Of a DNA stretch of 64,000 nt, positions 1 through 8,907 are shown in pieces (position 1 is the first letter of the stretch; every line of letters begins with the position of its first letter). The position numbers and the translations under genes are program-made. Source of the stretch: Algisphaera agarilytica. GTDB taxonomy: Bacteria; Planctomycetota; Phycisphaerae; Phycisphaerales; Phycisphaeraceae. The stretch is taken from assembly GCF_014207595.1 (NCBI RefSeq), contig NZ_JACHGY010000001.1, positions 1,612,001 to 1,676,000 of the forward strand, given 5' to 3'. The notes below the pieces were generated by a model. That model made no database searches and had not been told where the DNA came from. It saw nothing but the letters and a program-made list of their open reading frames with translations.

Positions 1-993
1 GCCCCGCACAACAACGCGCGCGACCGGTTCATCGTGACCCACCTCGCCCCGACCGCGGTGCGCGGCACCGCGCTGCGTCGCGCAGCATTGGTCATCGTCG
101 GCGATGTCGAGGGCCTGGACCGTGTCGCCGAGGCGACCCTGCTGGACTACATCCAGAACGGCGGAGCGTGCTTCGTCTTCGCCGGATCGAAACCCGTGCT
201 CAACGCGTCGCTGCTGCCGTGGCAGCTCGTCAGCCGATTCGGCGGGGCACGCATCGCGGAGGGTGAGTGGCAGACCCCCGAGCTGCGCGGGTTCGACCTC
301 GAAACGCAGGACGCGCTCGCCCGCGCTGCGGTCGGACGCGGCTGGCGCACCATGGCTGTGCGGGACGATGCGCGGGTATTGCTGCGCTACCGCAACGGTC
401 AACCAGCGCTCGCGTCGCGCCCCGTCGGCGAAGGGCGACTCCTCGCCGCGACGTTCTCGCCCGCAAGCGACAGCGGCGACCTGGGCAAATACGCGGTGTT
501 CGTCGTGCTCATGCAGAGCCTGGCCGAGCAGCTCACCGCGGCGACCGACAGCGCGGGGCAAGCGCTGGCCGGCCGGCCGGTCACACTCGTCGCCGATGCC
601 GAGGTTGATCCGCAAGGTCCCGCGCCGCGCATCGAGACGCCCACCGGCGCAACCGACAACAACGCGGTCTTCACCCTCGCCACCGACACGCCGATCGCCA
701 CACTCCCGCTTGCCGACCACGCCGGCTTCTACGCCTGGCGTCAGGGCCCGGCAACCCTCGGCCGGGCCGCGGTCAACCTCGACCCGCGCGAAAGCGATCT
801 GCGGACTATGCCGGGTGACGCGCTGGCTTCGGTGCTCAGCGAACGCGGGGCGGGGAACACGGCGTTGGTTTCGGGCGGTGATTCATCCGCGGCGTTGAAC
901 ACCGGCGGGACCGGGATCTGGGGCTGGATGCTCTTGGCTGCACTTGGGATGCTCTGCCTGGAGATGGGCCTGCTCGGGGGGTGGCGGCGATGA
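1..993 (+). CDS. BatA-type membrane protein, C-terminal part (5' end outside window)
   Basis: The reading frame is open from the first base, so the N-terminus lies upstream. What is visible is a Rossmann-like region at the start (VIVGDVEGLDRV, then ACFVFAG) resembling the glutamine-amidotransferase-like domain that follows the BatA helices in this family, a beta-rich middle, and a C-terminal membrane helix (WMLLAALGMLCLEMGLL) ending in basic residues. It is followed by VWA, DUF4175 and DUF4159 genes, an order that in planctomycetes normally sits after MoxR and DUF58. The family is thought to belong to MoxR-linked envelope or chaperone assemblies; its exact role is unknown. Its stop overlaps the next start in an ATGA arrangement, which indicates translational coupling. 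Confidence 0.75.
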   Translation, partial: APHNNARDRFIVTHLAPTAVRGTALRRAALVIVGDVEGLDRVAEATLLDYIQNGGACFVFAGSKPVLNASLLPWQLVSRFGGARIAEGEWQTPELRGFDLETQDALARAAVGRGWRTMAVRDDARVLLRYRNGQPALASRPVGEGRLLAATFSPASDSGDLGKYAVFVVLMQSLAEQLTAATDSAGQALAGRPVTLVADAEVDPQGPAPRIETPTGATDNNAVFTLATDTPIATLPLADHAGFYAWRQGPATLGRAAVNLDPRESDLRTMPGDALASVLSERGAGNTALVSGGDSSAALNTGGTGIWGWMLLAALGMLCLEMGLLGGWRR

Positions 994-3254
994 ACGGATG
1001 CGCGAGCGTGCTGGCGATGATGTTCAGGCCGTACTTCCCCGTCGTGGTGATCGCGCTAGCGGTCGCGGGGGCGATGGGGTTGGCTGTGTGGGCGTGGCGG
1101 CGGAGCGAAACCGACAACACGCGCACCGCGGCGGTGGGTATGGTCATGCGTCTCGTCGGCATCGCAATCCTCGGCGTCCTGCTACTCGGGCCGAGCAACC
1201 TGCCCGAAAGCCAGCAAGACGAAACACGCTCACCCGTGAACCTGCTCATCGACGCGTCGGGCTCGATGCAAACGCAAGACCTGCACCTCGAACCCGGGCA
1301 GGACGCGGTGTCGCGCTACCGCTTCGCGCTCGAGCGCTGGCTCGACCCACAATTCCTCGCCACGCTCGAAGCAAAGCACGACGTCCGCGTCTACAGCTTC
1401 GGCGACCGCGTCCGCGCAACGCTGCCCGATGCCCAGGACGCAACGCATCGCAAGTCGAACCTGGTTGAGAGCACTTACGACTTGCTCTCGACCATGAACG
1501 CGATGGGCTCGGGCACCGCCGACTCGACCGGCGGCGCGGTGGTTGTGCTCAGCGATGGACGTGACAACCGTGGTGCCGATACCACCGCCACGGCCCAGCT
1601 CGCCCAGGCCCGGCGGGTGAAGCTGCACACGGTCACGCTCGGCGGGCCAACGCTTAGCCGCGACGTGTCGCTGACCGCGATGCCGCGCCAGCCCTACCTC
1701 ATGGTCAACGAGCCGGGCCTGATCGATGTCCGGCTCGACCACATCAACGCTTCGGGCGCCAGCGCGACCCTGCGTATCCGCCAAGGCGAAGAGGAAACGA
1801 CCCGCCCGGTCACGCTCCCCGAGCAATCCGAGCTGCGGGTTGAGTTGCCCGTCGAGTACACCGAGCCCGGGTTGCACATGATCGAGCTGTCGGTCGACCA
1901 ACTGCCCGGCGAGCCCGAGCCAAGCAACAACACGCAGGTGGTGTTCGTCGAAGTCACCGGCGAACGGATGCGTGTGCTGCTGCTGGAGGGCCAGCCGTTC
2001 TGGGACACGAAGTTCCTCGCGCAGTCGCTGCGTAAGGACGACCGCATCGAGCTGACGCAGATCACCCAGATCAACCGCGACCGGCAGGAGCGCATCGTCA
2101 CGCGGGTCGACCGCCCCGCCGTTCCCCCGACGGACCTCGACGGTTTTTCCGAGTACGACGTGGTGATCCTCGGGCGCGGGATGGAGAACGTGCTGAGCGT
2201 GGAGGCGGCCGAGGCGCTGCCGCGCTACGTCAGCGAGCGCGGGGGGCGTGTAGTGTTGGCCCGGGGCCGGGCGTACGACCCGTCGACTCGTGTGGGTCGG
2301 GAGATCGGCCGGGCGCTCGCGCCGCTGGAGCCGGTGGGTTGGGGGGAGGGAAGGCGCAGCGACGTCGCGCTCACGCCGACGGAGTCGGGCCGGTCGCACC
2401 CGATGTTTGCCGGGCTGATGCGGGCGACGAAAGGCTCGCCGAGTGCGCGTGAGCTGCCGACGCTGAGCTCGGCGGCCAACATCCGGTTACTCAAGCCCGC
2501 GACGCGGGTGTTGGCCGAGTCGTCGAACGGTTCGGGTGACGCCGGGGCTCTGCTGGTAAGCATGCCGTATGGCCGGGGCATGGTGTTGGGGGTGCTGGGC
2601 GAGGGGCTGTGGCGGTGGAGCCTGGCGGCGTCGGAGTACGAGGCGTTGGCCGGCGTGTTCGACGGGTTCTGGTCCAACGGGGTGCGGTGGCTGGTGCTCG
2701 GGGCTGACGCCGGACCCGGGCGTGATTTTTCCCTGCGGTTAAGCGGACGCAGCATCGCGCTCGACGGCGAACTCACCGCCACGGTTGTGCAGCGCGGCAA
2801 CGCCATGGGGCTGGAGGTCCAGGCCACGATCACCGACCCCAAGGGCGAGACGACCACGCTGTCACTGCAGGACCAGACCGGCGCGGACCTGCGTCGCGTC
2901 GGTGGCTTCCGCCCGCAGACCCCGGGTGTGCACACGCTCACCGTCACGCCGATCGGCGGCGACGATTCGCTCCAGCCGTTGGAAACAAAATTCATCGCCT
3001 ACGACAGCAACACCGAGCTGCTCCGCACCGCGGCCAACCCCGCGCTGATGCGCAGCCTGGCGGCCGATTCGGGCGGGCTGGCGTTGGCCCCCGACGAACC
3101 GGGCGCGTTGCTGCAAGTGTTGGAAGCGGAGCGTGCGGCGCGGGTCGTTCCGCCGGTGCCCGCGTATGTGTGGGACCGGGGGTGGGTGATGGCCACGATC
3201 CTGATCTGGGTGGGGTTGGAGTGGCTGTTGCGCAAGAAAGGCGGGCTGCTGTAG
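990..3254 (+). CDS. VWA-domain membrane protein of the BatA/DUF4175 cluster
   Basis: The N-terminus has two hydrophobic segments (about residues 10-30 and 45-65), followed by a von Willebrand A domain with the metal-ion site LIDASGSM (Asp at about residue 88) and VVLSDGRDNRG further on. The middle is beta-rich and contains a glutamine-amidotransferase-like segment. A last helix (MATILIWVGLEWLL) anchors the C-terminus. I chose ATG 990 because it overlaps the upstream stop by ATGA; GTG 981 or ATG 1017 are possible. DUF4175 begins directly after its stop, so the four genes form one operon. A role in MoxR-dependent metal-mediated protein contacts is inferred from family and neighbourhood only. 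Confidence 0.8.
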   Translation: MNGCASVLAMMFRPYFPVVVIALAVAGAMGLAVWAWRRSETDNTRTAAVGMVMRLVGIAILGVLLLGPSNLPESQQDETRSPVNLLIDASGSMQTQDLHLEPGQDAVSRYRFALERWLDPQFLATLEAKHDVRVYSFGDRVRATLPDAQDATHRKSNLVESTYDLLSTMNAMGSGTADSTGGAVVVLSDGRDNRGADTTATAQLAQARRVKLHTVTLGGPTLSRDVSLTAMPRQPYLMVNEPGLIDVRLDHINASGASATLRIRQGEEETTRPVTLPEQSELRVELPVEYTEPGLHMIELSVDQLPGEPEPSNNTQVVFVEVTGERMRVLLLEGQPFWDTKFLAQSLRKDDRIELTQITQINRDRQERIVTRVDRPAVPPTDLDGFSEYDVVILGRGMENVLSVEAAEALPRYVSERGGRVVLARGRAYDPSTRVGREIGRALAPLEPVGWGEGRRSDVALTPTESGRSHPMFAGLMRATKGSPSARELPTLSSAANIRLLKPATRVLAESSNGSGDAGALLVSMPYGRGMVLGVLGEGLWRWSLAASEYEALAGVFDGFWSNGVRWLVLGADAGPGRDFSLRLSGRSIALDGELTATVVQRGNAMGLEVQATITDPKGETTTLSLQDQTGADLRRVGGFRPQTPGVHTLTVTPIGGDDSLQPLETKFIAYDSNTELLRTAANPALMRSLAADSGGLALAPDEPGALLQVLEAERAARVVPPVPAYVWDRGWVMATILIWVGLEWLLRKKGGLL

Positions 3255-6200
3255 ATGAGCCAGGCCTCACCCAAACCGACGTTGACCGACGCCCTTTCGA
3301 CCGACGTGGAGCCGGATCGCGTCGCGGCGCCGACGCTCACGGCGCTGCTGCGCCGAGCCGCCGGGCGGTGGCGCGGGGCGCAACGGCGAAGGCTTGTGCT
3401 TTGGGCGGTGGCGTTGATGATCACGGCCGGGCTTGCGGCATTGTTGTTCGACGCGTCGCTGGGTCTGCCCGCCTGGGGATTGATCGCGCTCGACCTCGGC
3501 TTGATTGGCTTGGCGGTGGCGTTGCTGTTCACAGGGCTGCGCAGCGCCCGCGCGAGTCAGATGAATCTCCGCCGGACGGCCGTGGCGATGGAGCGGCGCG
3601 GCGGAGTCGGTTCGAGCCAATTGATCAACGCGTTGGATTTGATGGATGCCGAAGCCCTCGACCCCGCGACGAGCGAGCCGCTGCGTGAGCTCGCGGTCAC
3701 GCAAGGCGACAGCGCAGCACAGTCGTTGACGCCCGGGGCGCTCGTGGATCGGCAAGCGCTCGGCCGGGCGTGGGGGGTGGCGGCGATCGCTGTGGTCGTC
3801 GGCGTTGTGGCGTGGCTGACGATGCCGCGGGTGTTCGACGCGGTGGTCCCCCGGCTGCTCTCGCCCACTGCGGGCCTGCCGGCGTACACCACGCTCCAGT
3901 TCGAGGTCGCGGTGGTCTCCGGCGGCGACGACGGCGTGATCCACGTCGGCAAGCCGGGCGTAATCGAGGTCACCCTGTCCCGCGCATGGGGCGGTCGCGC
4001 CTTGCCCGAGGAAGCGGACGTGGTCATCGTCGATCACGACGGGCAGAGCCAGGCGTTGCCGATGCACCGCTCGTACCGCGACGGCGAGTCGCCGGTGTCC
4101 GCAATCGCGAGCGAAGCCGCGAACGCTTCCGTCCCCCCCGCCCCGCCGACGCGTTTCAGTCTGCGTTTCGAGCGGATCGACGAGCCGTTCGAGTTCTACA
4201 TCGACACGCCCGACGGCCGGAGCCAGACGTACACCCTCCCGCTCGACACCACCCCGCTGTTCGAGTCGCTGCACGTCACCGTGACCCCGCCGGATTACAC
4301 GGGCTGGGGCGCAACGACGCTGCGGCTGCACGTCGACGAGGCCGGCTCGGATGAAAACCACGTGAAGGCCCTGCCCGGCTCGGCGGTGATGCTTGCGGTG
4401 TCGAGCAACGTGCCGCTGGCCGAGGCCCATCTCGAACTCGGCTCGTCGGCTCGGCCGCAGGTGTTCCCTGTGCGCGATCCGGCGACCAGCGCGGAAACGC
4501 TTTTCATCGTCGACCACACCACCACCGCGCAGCTCCAACTCGTCGGCGTCGACGGCAAGGCCTCGGCCTACCTGCCCGTCGGCATCGAAGCCCTCGAAGA
4601 CGCTCCGCCCACGGTCAGCATCCACAGCCCCGAACCCATCGCCTTTGCGGTCGAGGGCTACCCCGTGCCGGTGCGTGTCATGGCGAAAGACGATGTGGGC
4701 GTGGCATCCTTGAAGCTGCATCTCAGCGTTGAGGATGGTTCGGTTGATGCCGTCGAGCTGTCCGGAAAAGCGGAAACGCGCAGCGCCACGCCGCCCTACG
4801 AAAAACGTATCGGGACCACGCACGAGTTGGACCTCGCCGCGCTCGGGGCCAAGCCTGGTGACACGGTGCGCTACTTCGCCTCGGCCCGCGACGCGCTGCC
4901 GTTTGCGTTGGGCGGGCCGCCGAACGATCTCGGACAACGGACCGAGACGCTGGTGCAGGAGATCCAGGTCATCAGCCAGGAAGAGTGGCAGGAGATGGCC
5001 CGCCTGCAATACGGCCTCGACCAACTCCGCGCCGAGGCCCAGGCGTTCATGGATCAGATGGATCAACTCGAACAAGCCCGGGCCGAGATCGTCGAGCAGT
5101 TGGCGGAGTTGAAAGACAAACTCGAATCCGGCGCGCCGATGTCCGAGACCGAGCAGCAGCAGATGCAGGAGCTGCAACAACAACTCGAAGACTACGCCGA
5201 GGACGCCCGGGCTCTGGCTCAGGAGATGCGGGAGCGGGCGGAGCAGCCGTCGGTGTACGAATTTGAAGAGCCGTTCAAAGAGCAGCTCAAGGAACTGGCC
5301 GAGCAGTTGGAGCAGCAAGCCGAGATGGCCGACGCGATGCAGGAGGCCGTCGAACCGTTGGCCGAAGCGGGTGAATCGAGAGGCGAGAACGGCTCGCCCT
5401 CGCCTTTGGGTGGCGTGACGCCCACGCAAGTTGAAGAGTTCCTCGAGCAGGCCCAGCAGATGATGCAGGAAGAGGGGCCGTTCGACGAAGAGACGCAAGC
5501 GCAGATCGAAGAGCTGGAGGAAGACCTGCTGCGTCTGGAGTTGGCCGAGGAGATGCTGTTCCACGCCGAGCGGATCCGCGAGGTTATCGTGCAGCAGCGC
5601 GAGCTCGAGAAGAAGCTCGGGGAGCTGCGACACTTTGAACGTGATGCGCTGACGCCAGAGCAGGTTGAACGCCTGATGGCGTATGGCGAGCTGGAGTTCG
5701 AGCTGCGCGAGGAGTTGGAGGACGCGGCGTTGATGCTGCGGGAGAGCGCCGAGTTGGCCGGGCCGATGTTGCCGAACATGTCGGGGACGTCGGTCTTGCT
5801 GGTTGAAAAGCTGGATGAGCTGGAGGTGTACCCGGACATGGAGCGGGCGGGCGAGCGGGCCGAGGCGAGCGACGCCCCGATGGCGCACGCCGCGGCGCAG
5901 ATCGCGGCGGACAAGCTGGAGTCGCTGCTCTCGGATGCGGGGAGCATGCCCGGCCAAGCGCAGCAGGACTTCGGCTACGACCCGCCGATGAGTCTGCCCA
6001 AGGCCAACCGCAACCGAGGGCTGGAGCAGATGTCGAGTGCTCAGTCCCGTGCCGCTCAGATGCGTATGCAGCAGGGCCGTGGGGTCGGGGGTTCCTCGGG
6101 CGGGATGGCCCAAGGCGCCAACGCCTCGATCATCGGCCCCCGTCCGCCCATGGACGGCAGCCCCGCCAACGCCCGCAGCGGACGCGACGCCACCGGCGAG

Positions 6201-6395
6201 ATGGACCCCACCCGCGCCAGCGGCGGCTACCTCCCCGAAGCCGGCGAGGCCGAGACACTCAACCCCGAATCCACCTCGTCCCGCGGCCGCGCCGCGATCG
6301 CCCTGCCGGGTGTGCCCGCCCGCTACCAGGACGACGCCGCCGCCTACTTCCAACGCCTCGCCGACGAGGCCGCCCGCCAAGAGGAGAGCCCGTGA
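3255..6395 (+). CDS. DUF4175-type large membrane protein with long coiled coil
   Basis: About 1046 residues. The N-terminal part has hydrophobic segments near residues 50-95 and 165-190. A beta-rich extracytoplasmic region follows, and then a long Glu/Gln-rich coiled coil from about residue 570 to 880 (LAEQLEQQAEMADAM and similar). The C-terminal tail is low complexity, rich in Gly, Ala, Pro and Ser. This matches DUF4175 proteins, which accompany BatA/VWA genes in planctomycetes and some proteobacteria. The ATG directly follows the TAG stop of the VWA gene. The function is not known; the coiled coil suggests a scaffold for an envelope complex. The high Gln/Glu content makes the opposite strand look open, but that is a shadow. 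Confidence 0.75.
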   Translation: MSQASPKPTLTDALSTDVEPDRVAAPTLTALLRRAAGRWRGAQRRRLVLWAVALMITAGLAALLFDASLGLPAWGLIALDLGLIGLAVALLFTGLRSARASQMNLRRTAVAMERRGGVGSSQLINALDLMDAEALDPATSEPLRELAVTQGDSAAQSLTPGALVDRQALGRAWGVAAIAVVVGVVAWLTMPRVFDAVVPRLLSPTAGLPAYTTLQFEVAVVSGGDDGVIHVGKPGVIEVTLSRAWGGRALPEEADVVIVDHDGQSQALPMHRSYRDGESPVSAIASEAANASVPPAPPTRFSLRFERIDEPFEFYIDTPDGRSQTYTLPLDTTPLFESLHVTVTPPDYTGWGATTLRLHVDEAGSDENHVKALPGSAVMLAVSSNVPLAEAHLELGSSARPQVFPVRDPATSAETLFIVDHTTTAQLQLVGVDGKASAYLPVGIEALEDAPPTVSIHSPEPIAFAVEGYPVPVRVMAKDDVGVASLKLHLSVEDGSVDAVELSGKAETRSATPPYEKRIGTTHELDLAALGAKPGDTVRYFASARDALPFALGGPPNDLGQRTETLVQEIQVISQEEWQEMARLQYGLDQLRAEAQAFMDQMDQLEQARAEIVEQLAELKDKLESGAPMSETEQQQMQELQQQLEDYAEDARALAQEMRERAEQPSVYEFEEPFKEQLKELAEQLEQQAEMADAMQEAVEPLAEAGESRGENGSPSPLGGVTPTQVEEFLEQAQQMMQEEGPFDEETQAQIEELEEDLLRLELAEEMLFHAERIREVIVQQRELEKKLGELRHFERDALTPEQVERLMAYGELEFELREELEDAALMLRESAELAGPMLPNMSGTSVLLVEKLDELEVYPDMERAGERAEASDAPMAHAAAQIAADKLESLLSDAGSMPGQAQQDFGYDPPMSLPKANRNRGLEQMSSAQSRAAQMRMQQGRGVGGSSGGMAQGANASIIGPRPPMDGSPANARSGRDATGEMDPTRASGGYLPEAGEAETLNPESTSSRGRAAIALPGVPARYQDDAAAYFQRLADEAARQEESP

Positions 6396-6432
6396 TGTTC
6401 GGAAATCTCTCGTCGATATCCAGACCCGCACC

Positions 6433-6438
6433 TATACT
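6433..6438 (+). promoter_or_regulatory. -10 box TATACT of the DUF4159 gene
   Basis: TATACT lies 7 nt before ATG 6446, so a transcript from it would begin at or next to the start codon. It gives the DUF4159 gene its own promoter inside the cluster. No convincing -35 box is visible. Confidence 0.5.
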
Positions 6439-6445
6439 GAAAGTC

Positions 6446-7132
6446 ATGCCCATGACCTCGGCTCCAACCCGCTTGCTCACGCTCTTCACGCTCCTCACGG
6501 CGATGGTGTGCCTGCCCGCAGCGATCCACGCCCAGGACGACCCGGGCATGGTCCGCGCCGCCAAGCTCATCTACGCCAACAACAAGTCCTCCGTCTGCTT
6601 CGCCGACCAGTTCCTGACGGTCCTGGCCGATGAAACCCACGTCCAAACCCACCCCGAGCTCATCCCGGTCAAGTCCGACTCCGGCGAGTTGTTCGACTAC
6701 CCCTTCGCGGTGATGACCGGCGAGGGCGCGTTCAACCTCACCGAGCCCCAGCTGGACAACCTCCGCACCTACCTGACCTACGGCGGGTTCGTCATCGCTT
6801 CGGCGGGCTGCTCCTCGTCCGACTGGAACCACTCCTTCGGCCAAGCCGTCGAACAGCTCTTCCCCGACGCCGAGCTCACCACGCTGGATGCCGAGCACCC
6901 GATCTTCCACACCGTCTACGACATCACCACCAGCAAGTACAAGTCCGGCGGCGCGAAGCTTCCCGAGCTCCGCGTGCTGGAAATCGACGGCCGGGTCGTC
7001 ATGGTCTGGTCCCCCGACGGCCTGAACGACACCGCGAACGCCGGGCCCAACTGCTGCTGCTGCGGCGGCAACGAGATCAAGTCCGCCAAGCAGCTCAACG
7101 TCAACATCCTGGCCTACGCGCTGACGCACTGA
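6446..7132 (+). CDS. DUF4159 domain secreted protein
   Basis: A signal peptide (LLTLFTLLTAMVCLPAAIHA, cut after AHA-Q or nearby) is followed by a DUF4159 domain: a glutamine-amidotransferase-like fold with NLRTYLTYGGFVIASAGC. The mature protein is about 200 residues. Unusual Cys clusters stand out: SAGCSSSDW and four consecutive Cys at GPNCCCCGG near the C-terminus, perhaps a metal site. ATG 6446 is preferred because it starts the signal peptide and sits just behind a -10 box; the frame is open from 6392, but that would add 18 residues before the signal. It closes the BatA/VWA/DUF4175/DUF4159 cluster. The molecular function is unknown. Confidence 0.75.
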   Translation: MPMTSAPTRLLTLFTLLTAMVCLPAAIHAQDDPGMVRAAKLIYANNKSSVCFADQFLTVLADETHVQTHPELIPVKSDSGELFDYPFAVMTGEGAFNLTEPQLDNLRTYLTYGGFVIASAGCSSSDWNHSFGQAVEQLFPDAELTTLDAEHPIFHTVYDITTSKYKSGGAKLPELRVLEIDGRVVMVWSPDGLNDTANAGPNCCCCGGNEIKSAKQLNVNILAYALTH

Positions 7133-7135
7133 GCG

Positions 7136-7867
7136 TTACTCAAGCTCGATCTCTTCTTTGCGGTTCCCCAGCCGCCAGGCGATCCAACACCCCGCGCCCA
7201 GCCAGAGGCACGCCGCCAACCCCGCCCCCCAACCACGCCCACGCTCAACACCCGCCCGGCCCCCCGCCTGGTCGTAATACCACGACAACACCTCACGCTG
7301 CTCGCCCGGCGAGAGCGCCTCGGCTTCGGCGATCACCAACTGCTCGATGTCGAACGCGGTCACGACCTCGTCCCCCAGATCGCCGACCGCTTCGTCGCCC
7401 AACCGCCCCACGCCGCGGAGCTCGGGCAGCTCGTTGTTCTCCTGCATCCACAGGTGGACCGCCGCCTGCAGCACCGCCGGGTTCTGCTGGATGATCCGTT
7501 CGGACGGGAAGTGCCGGCTCATCGTGAACCCCGCTACCGCCGAGACCAGGTACAGCCCCGCGGTCAATCCCACCGCCCAGCCGGCCGAGCCCTGCCCCAC
7601 CCGGCTCCACGCGTACCCAAAGAACACACCCACAAGAACAATCGGCCAACTCCAACGCACCTCGAAGTGCTCCGCCGCCACGCCCCACAACACACCCAGC
7701 AGCAGCGCCGAGAGAAACAGCAGGCCCCGCTTACGGCTCATCGATTCCGCCCGGCCGTGCATCGCGTCCAGGTCCACCGTCTCTTCGCGGTTGGTGACCT
7801 CCGGCAGCGGCGGTAGACCCGGCGCTGGCGTCTCTTTTCCTGGGCTCGGCGGTCGGAGCAGACTCAC
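7136..7867 (-). CDS. Hypothetical membrane protein
   Basis: I do not recognise the family. About 243 residues. Hydrophobic segments include LLFLSALLLGVLWGVAAEHF, WPIVLVGVFFGYAW, VGLTAGLYLVSAVAGFTM and a final LAACLWLGAGCWIAW, so roughly four membrane helices, with a soluble acidic loop between the third and fourth. GTG 7867 is chosen because it overlaps the TGA of the upstream pseudopilin-like gene by four bases (GTGA); ATG 7903 would give a 40-base overlap. The two genes are probably one transcription unit. Convergent with the DUF4159 gene, only 3 bases apart. Confidence 0.6.
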   Translation of the reverse strand: MSLLRPPSPGKETPAPGLPPLPEVTNREETVDLDAMHGRAESMSRKRGLLFLSALLLGVLWGVAAEHFEVRWSWPIVLVGVFFGYAWSRVGQGSAGWAVGLTAGLYLVSAVAGFTMSRHFPSERIIQQNPAVLQAAVHLWMQENNELPELRGVGRLGDEAVGDLGDEVVTAFDIEQLVIAEAEALSPGEQREVLSWYYDQAGGRAGVERGRGWGAGLAACLWLGAGCWIAWRLGNRKEEIELE

Positions 7868-8700
7868 CGGGCAACCATCGGGTGCACCTTGTTGGTCACC
7901 CACTCAAAATCGTTGAACGGAAGGGTCAGCGGCTCGGCCTCGTCCACCGCCCCGGGCAGCGAGATCACGTAGGGCCGGGCCAGGCTTGCGACGTGCCCAT
8001 CCAGGAACAGCCAGTTGGGCGATTCGTTTTCGTGCGTGCTCGCCCCAACATACGACCGAAACGCCTGCTGCAGCCCCTGCTCTTTGGGGTCGTCGTCGTG
8101 GATCGCCGCGGCGACCAACTGCGGGGTGTCGATGTAGTCGGCGATGGCGTAACGCGGCGACTTCTGCGGCAACTCCCCCAGACCGACGAAGGTGCTGGGC
8201 TTGGCGATCTCGTACATGTTGGTTTGGAAGGCGTGCTGCGGCTCGTTCACCACCCCGCCGTTGAGCGACGCGTACGGGTTCACGCCGTAGCTCACAAGAC
8301 GGAACATGCCCTCAAAGCCCGGCGTGGGCTGGGTCCAGAACGGGCTCTCGTCCGACGGGCATTTCGCAAGCTCTTGAACCGGGGCCGTGAAGTACGGCTG
8401 GGTGGTCTTGATCCAGCTCCCTAAGAAACCCGCGGCCGCCAACTCGGCGTCGTAGCTGCCGCAGTTGATCTGCCGGGCCGGGTACAGGTGCCCGAGGCTG
8501 TCTTCGGTGAAGCCCGAGAAGCCGATGCCCAGCTGCCGCATGTTGTTGGCACACGCGACCGCCCTCGCATTGCTCTTGGCCTTCGATAAGGCCGGCAGCA
8601 GGAAGCCGACCATGATCGCGATGATCGACATCACCACCAACAGCTCGACCAGCGAAAAGCCGCCTCGGAGGCAAGACCGGTCTGACACGTGGCGCCCCAT
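7864..8700 (-). CDS. Prepilin-type N-terminal cleavage/methylation protein
   Basis: The N-terminus carries a type IV prepilin signal: a short basic leader, then G-FSLVELLVVMSIIAIM, with the methylated Phe after Gly and Glu at +5, followed by a hydrophobic helix. Typical planctomycete pseudopilin features come next (CANNMRQLGIG, then LFLDGHVA near the C-terminus). About 278 residues. Such proteins are processed by prepilin peptidase and may build type II secretion or pilus-like fibres; planctomycetes encode very many. ATG 8700 has a GAGGA site upstream; the frame continues to a TTG at 8727. It is transcribed away from the ion channel gene. Confidence 0.8.
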   Translation of the reverse strand: MGRHVSDRSCLRGGFSLVELLVVMSIIAIMVGFLLPALSKAKSNARAVACANNMRQLGIGFSGFTEDSLGHLYPARQINCGSYDAELAAAGFLGSWIKTTQPYFTAPVQELAKCPSDESPFWTQPTPGFEGMFRLVSYGVNPYASLNGGVVNEPQHAFQTNMYEIAKPSTFVGLGELPQKSPRYAIADYIDTPQLVAAAIHDDDPKEQGLQQAFRSYVGASTHENESPNWLFLDGHVASLARPYVISLPGAVDEAEPLTLPFNDFEWVTNKVHPMVAR

Positions 8701-8907
8701 GCGGAAAGTCCTCGGATACAAAAACAATTAGATCTGACAACCAACTCGAAGCCTCACCCTAGGCCAAGCCATTTCTCGTCGCAAGCAAAATCTACCGCCC
8801 GGCCACCCCGCGACACCTTTCGCGATCCGGGCGGTTGGAAGCGGCTTTGCCTCAATTCTGGGGCGGTGGGTTGACTATCATGTTGCCGTTCCCGTGGGAC
8901 CGAACTT

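Noticed and set aside
3267-6431. Open frame of more than 1000 codons on the minus strand
   Set aside because: It lies fully opposite the DUF4175 gene. Its product is rich in Leu, Arg, Gln and His in the pattern expected from complementing a GC-rich coiled-coil gene, and no domain is recognisable.
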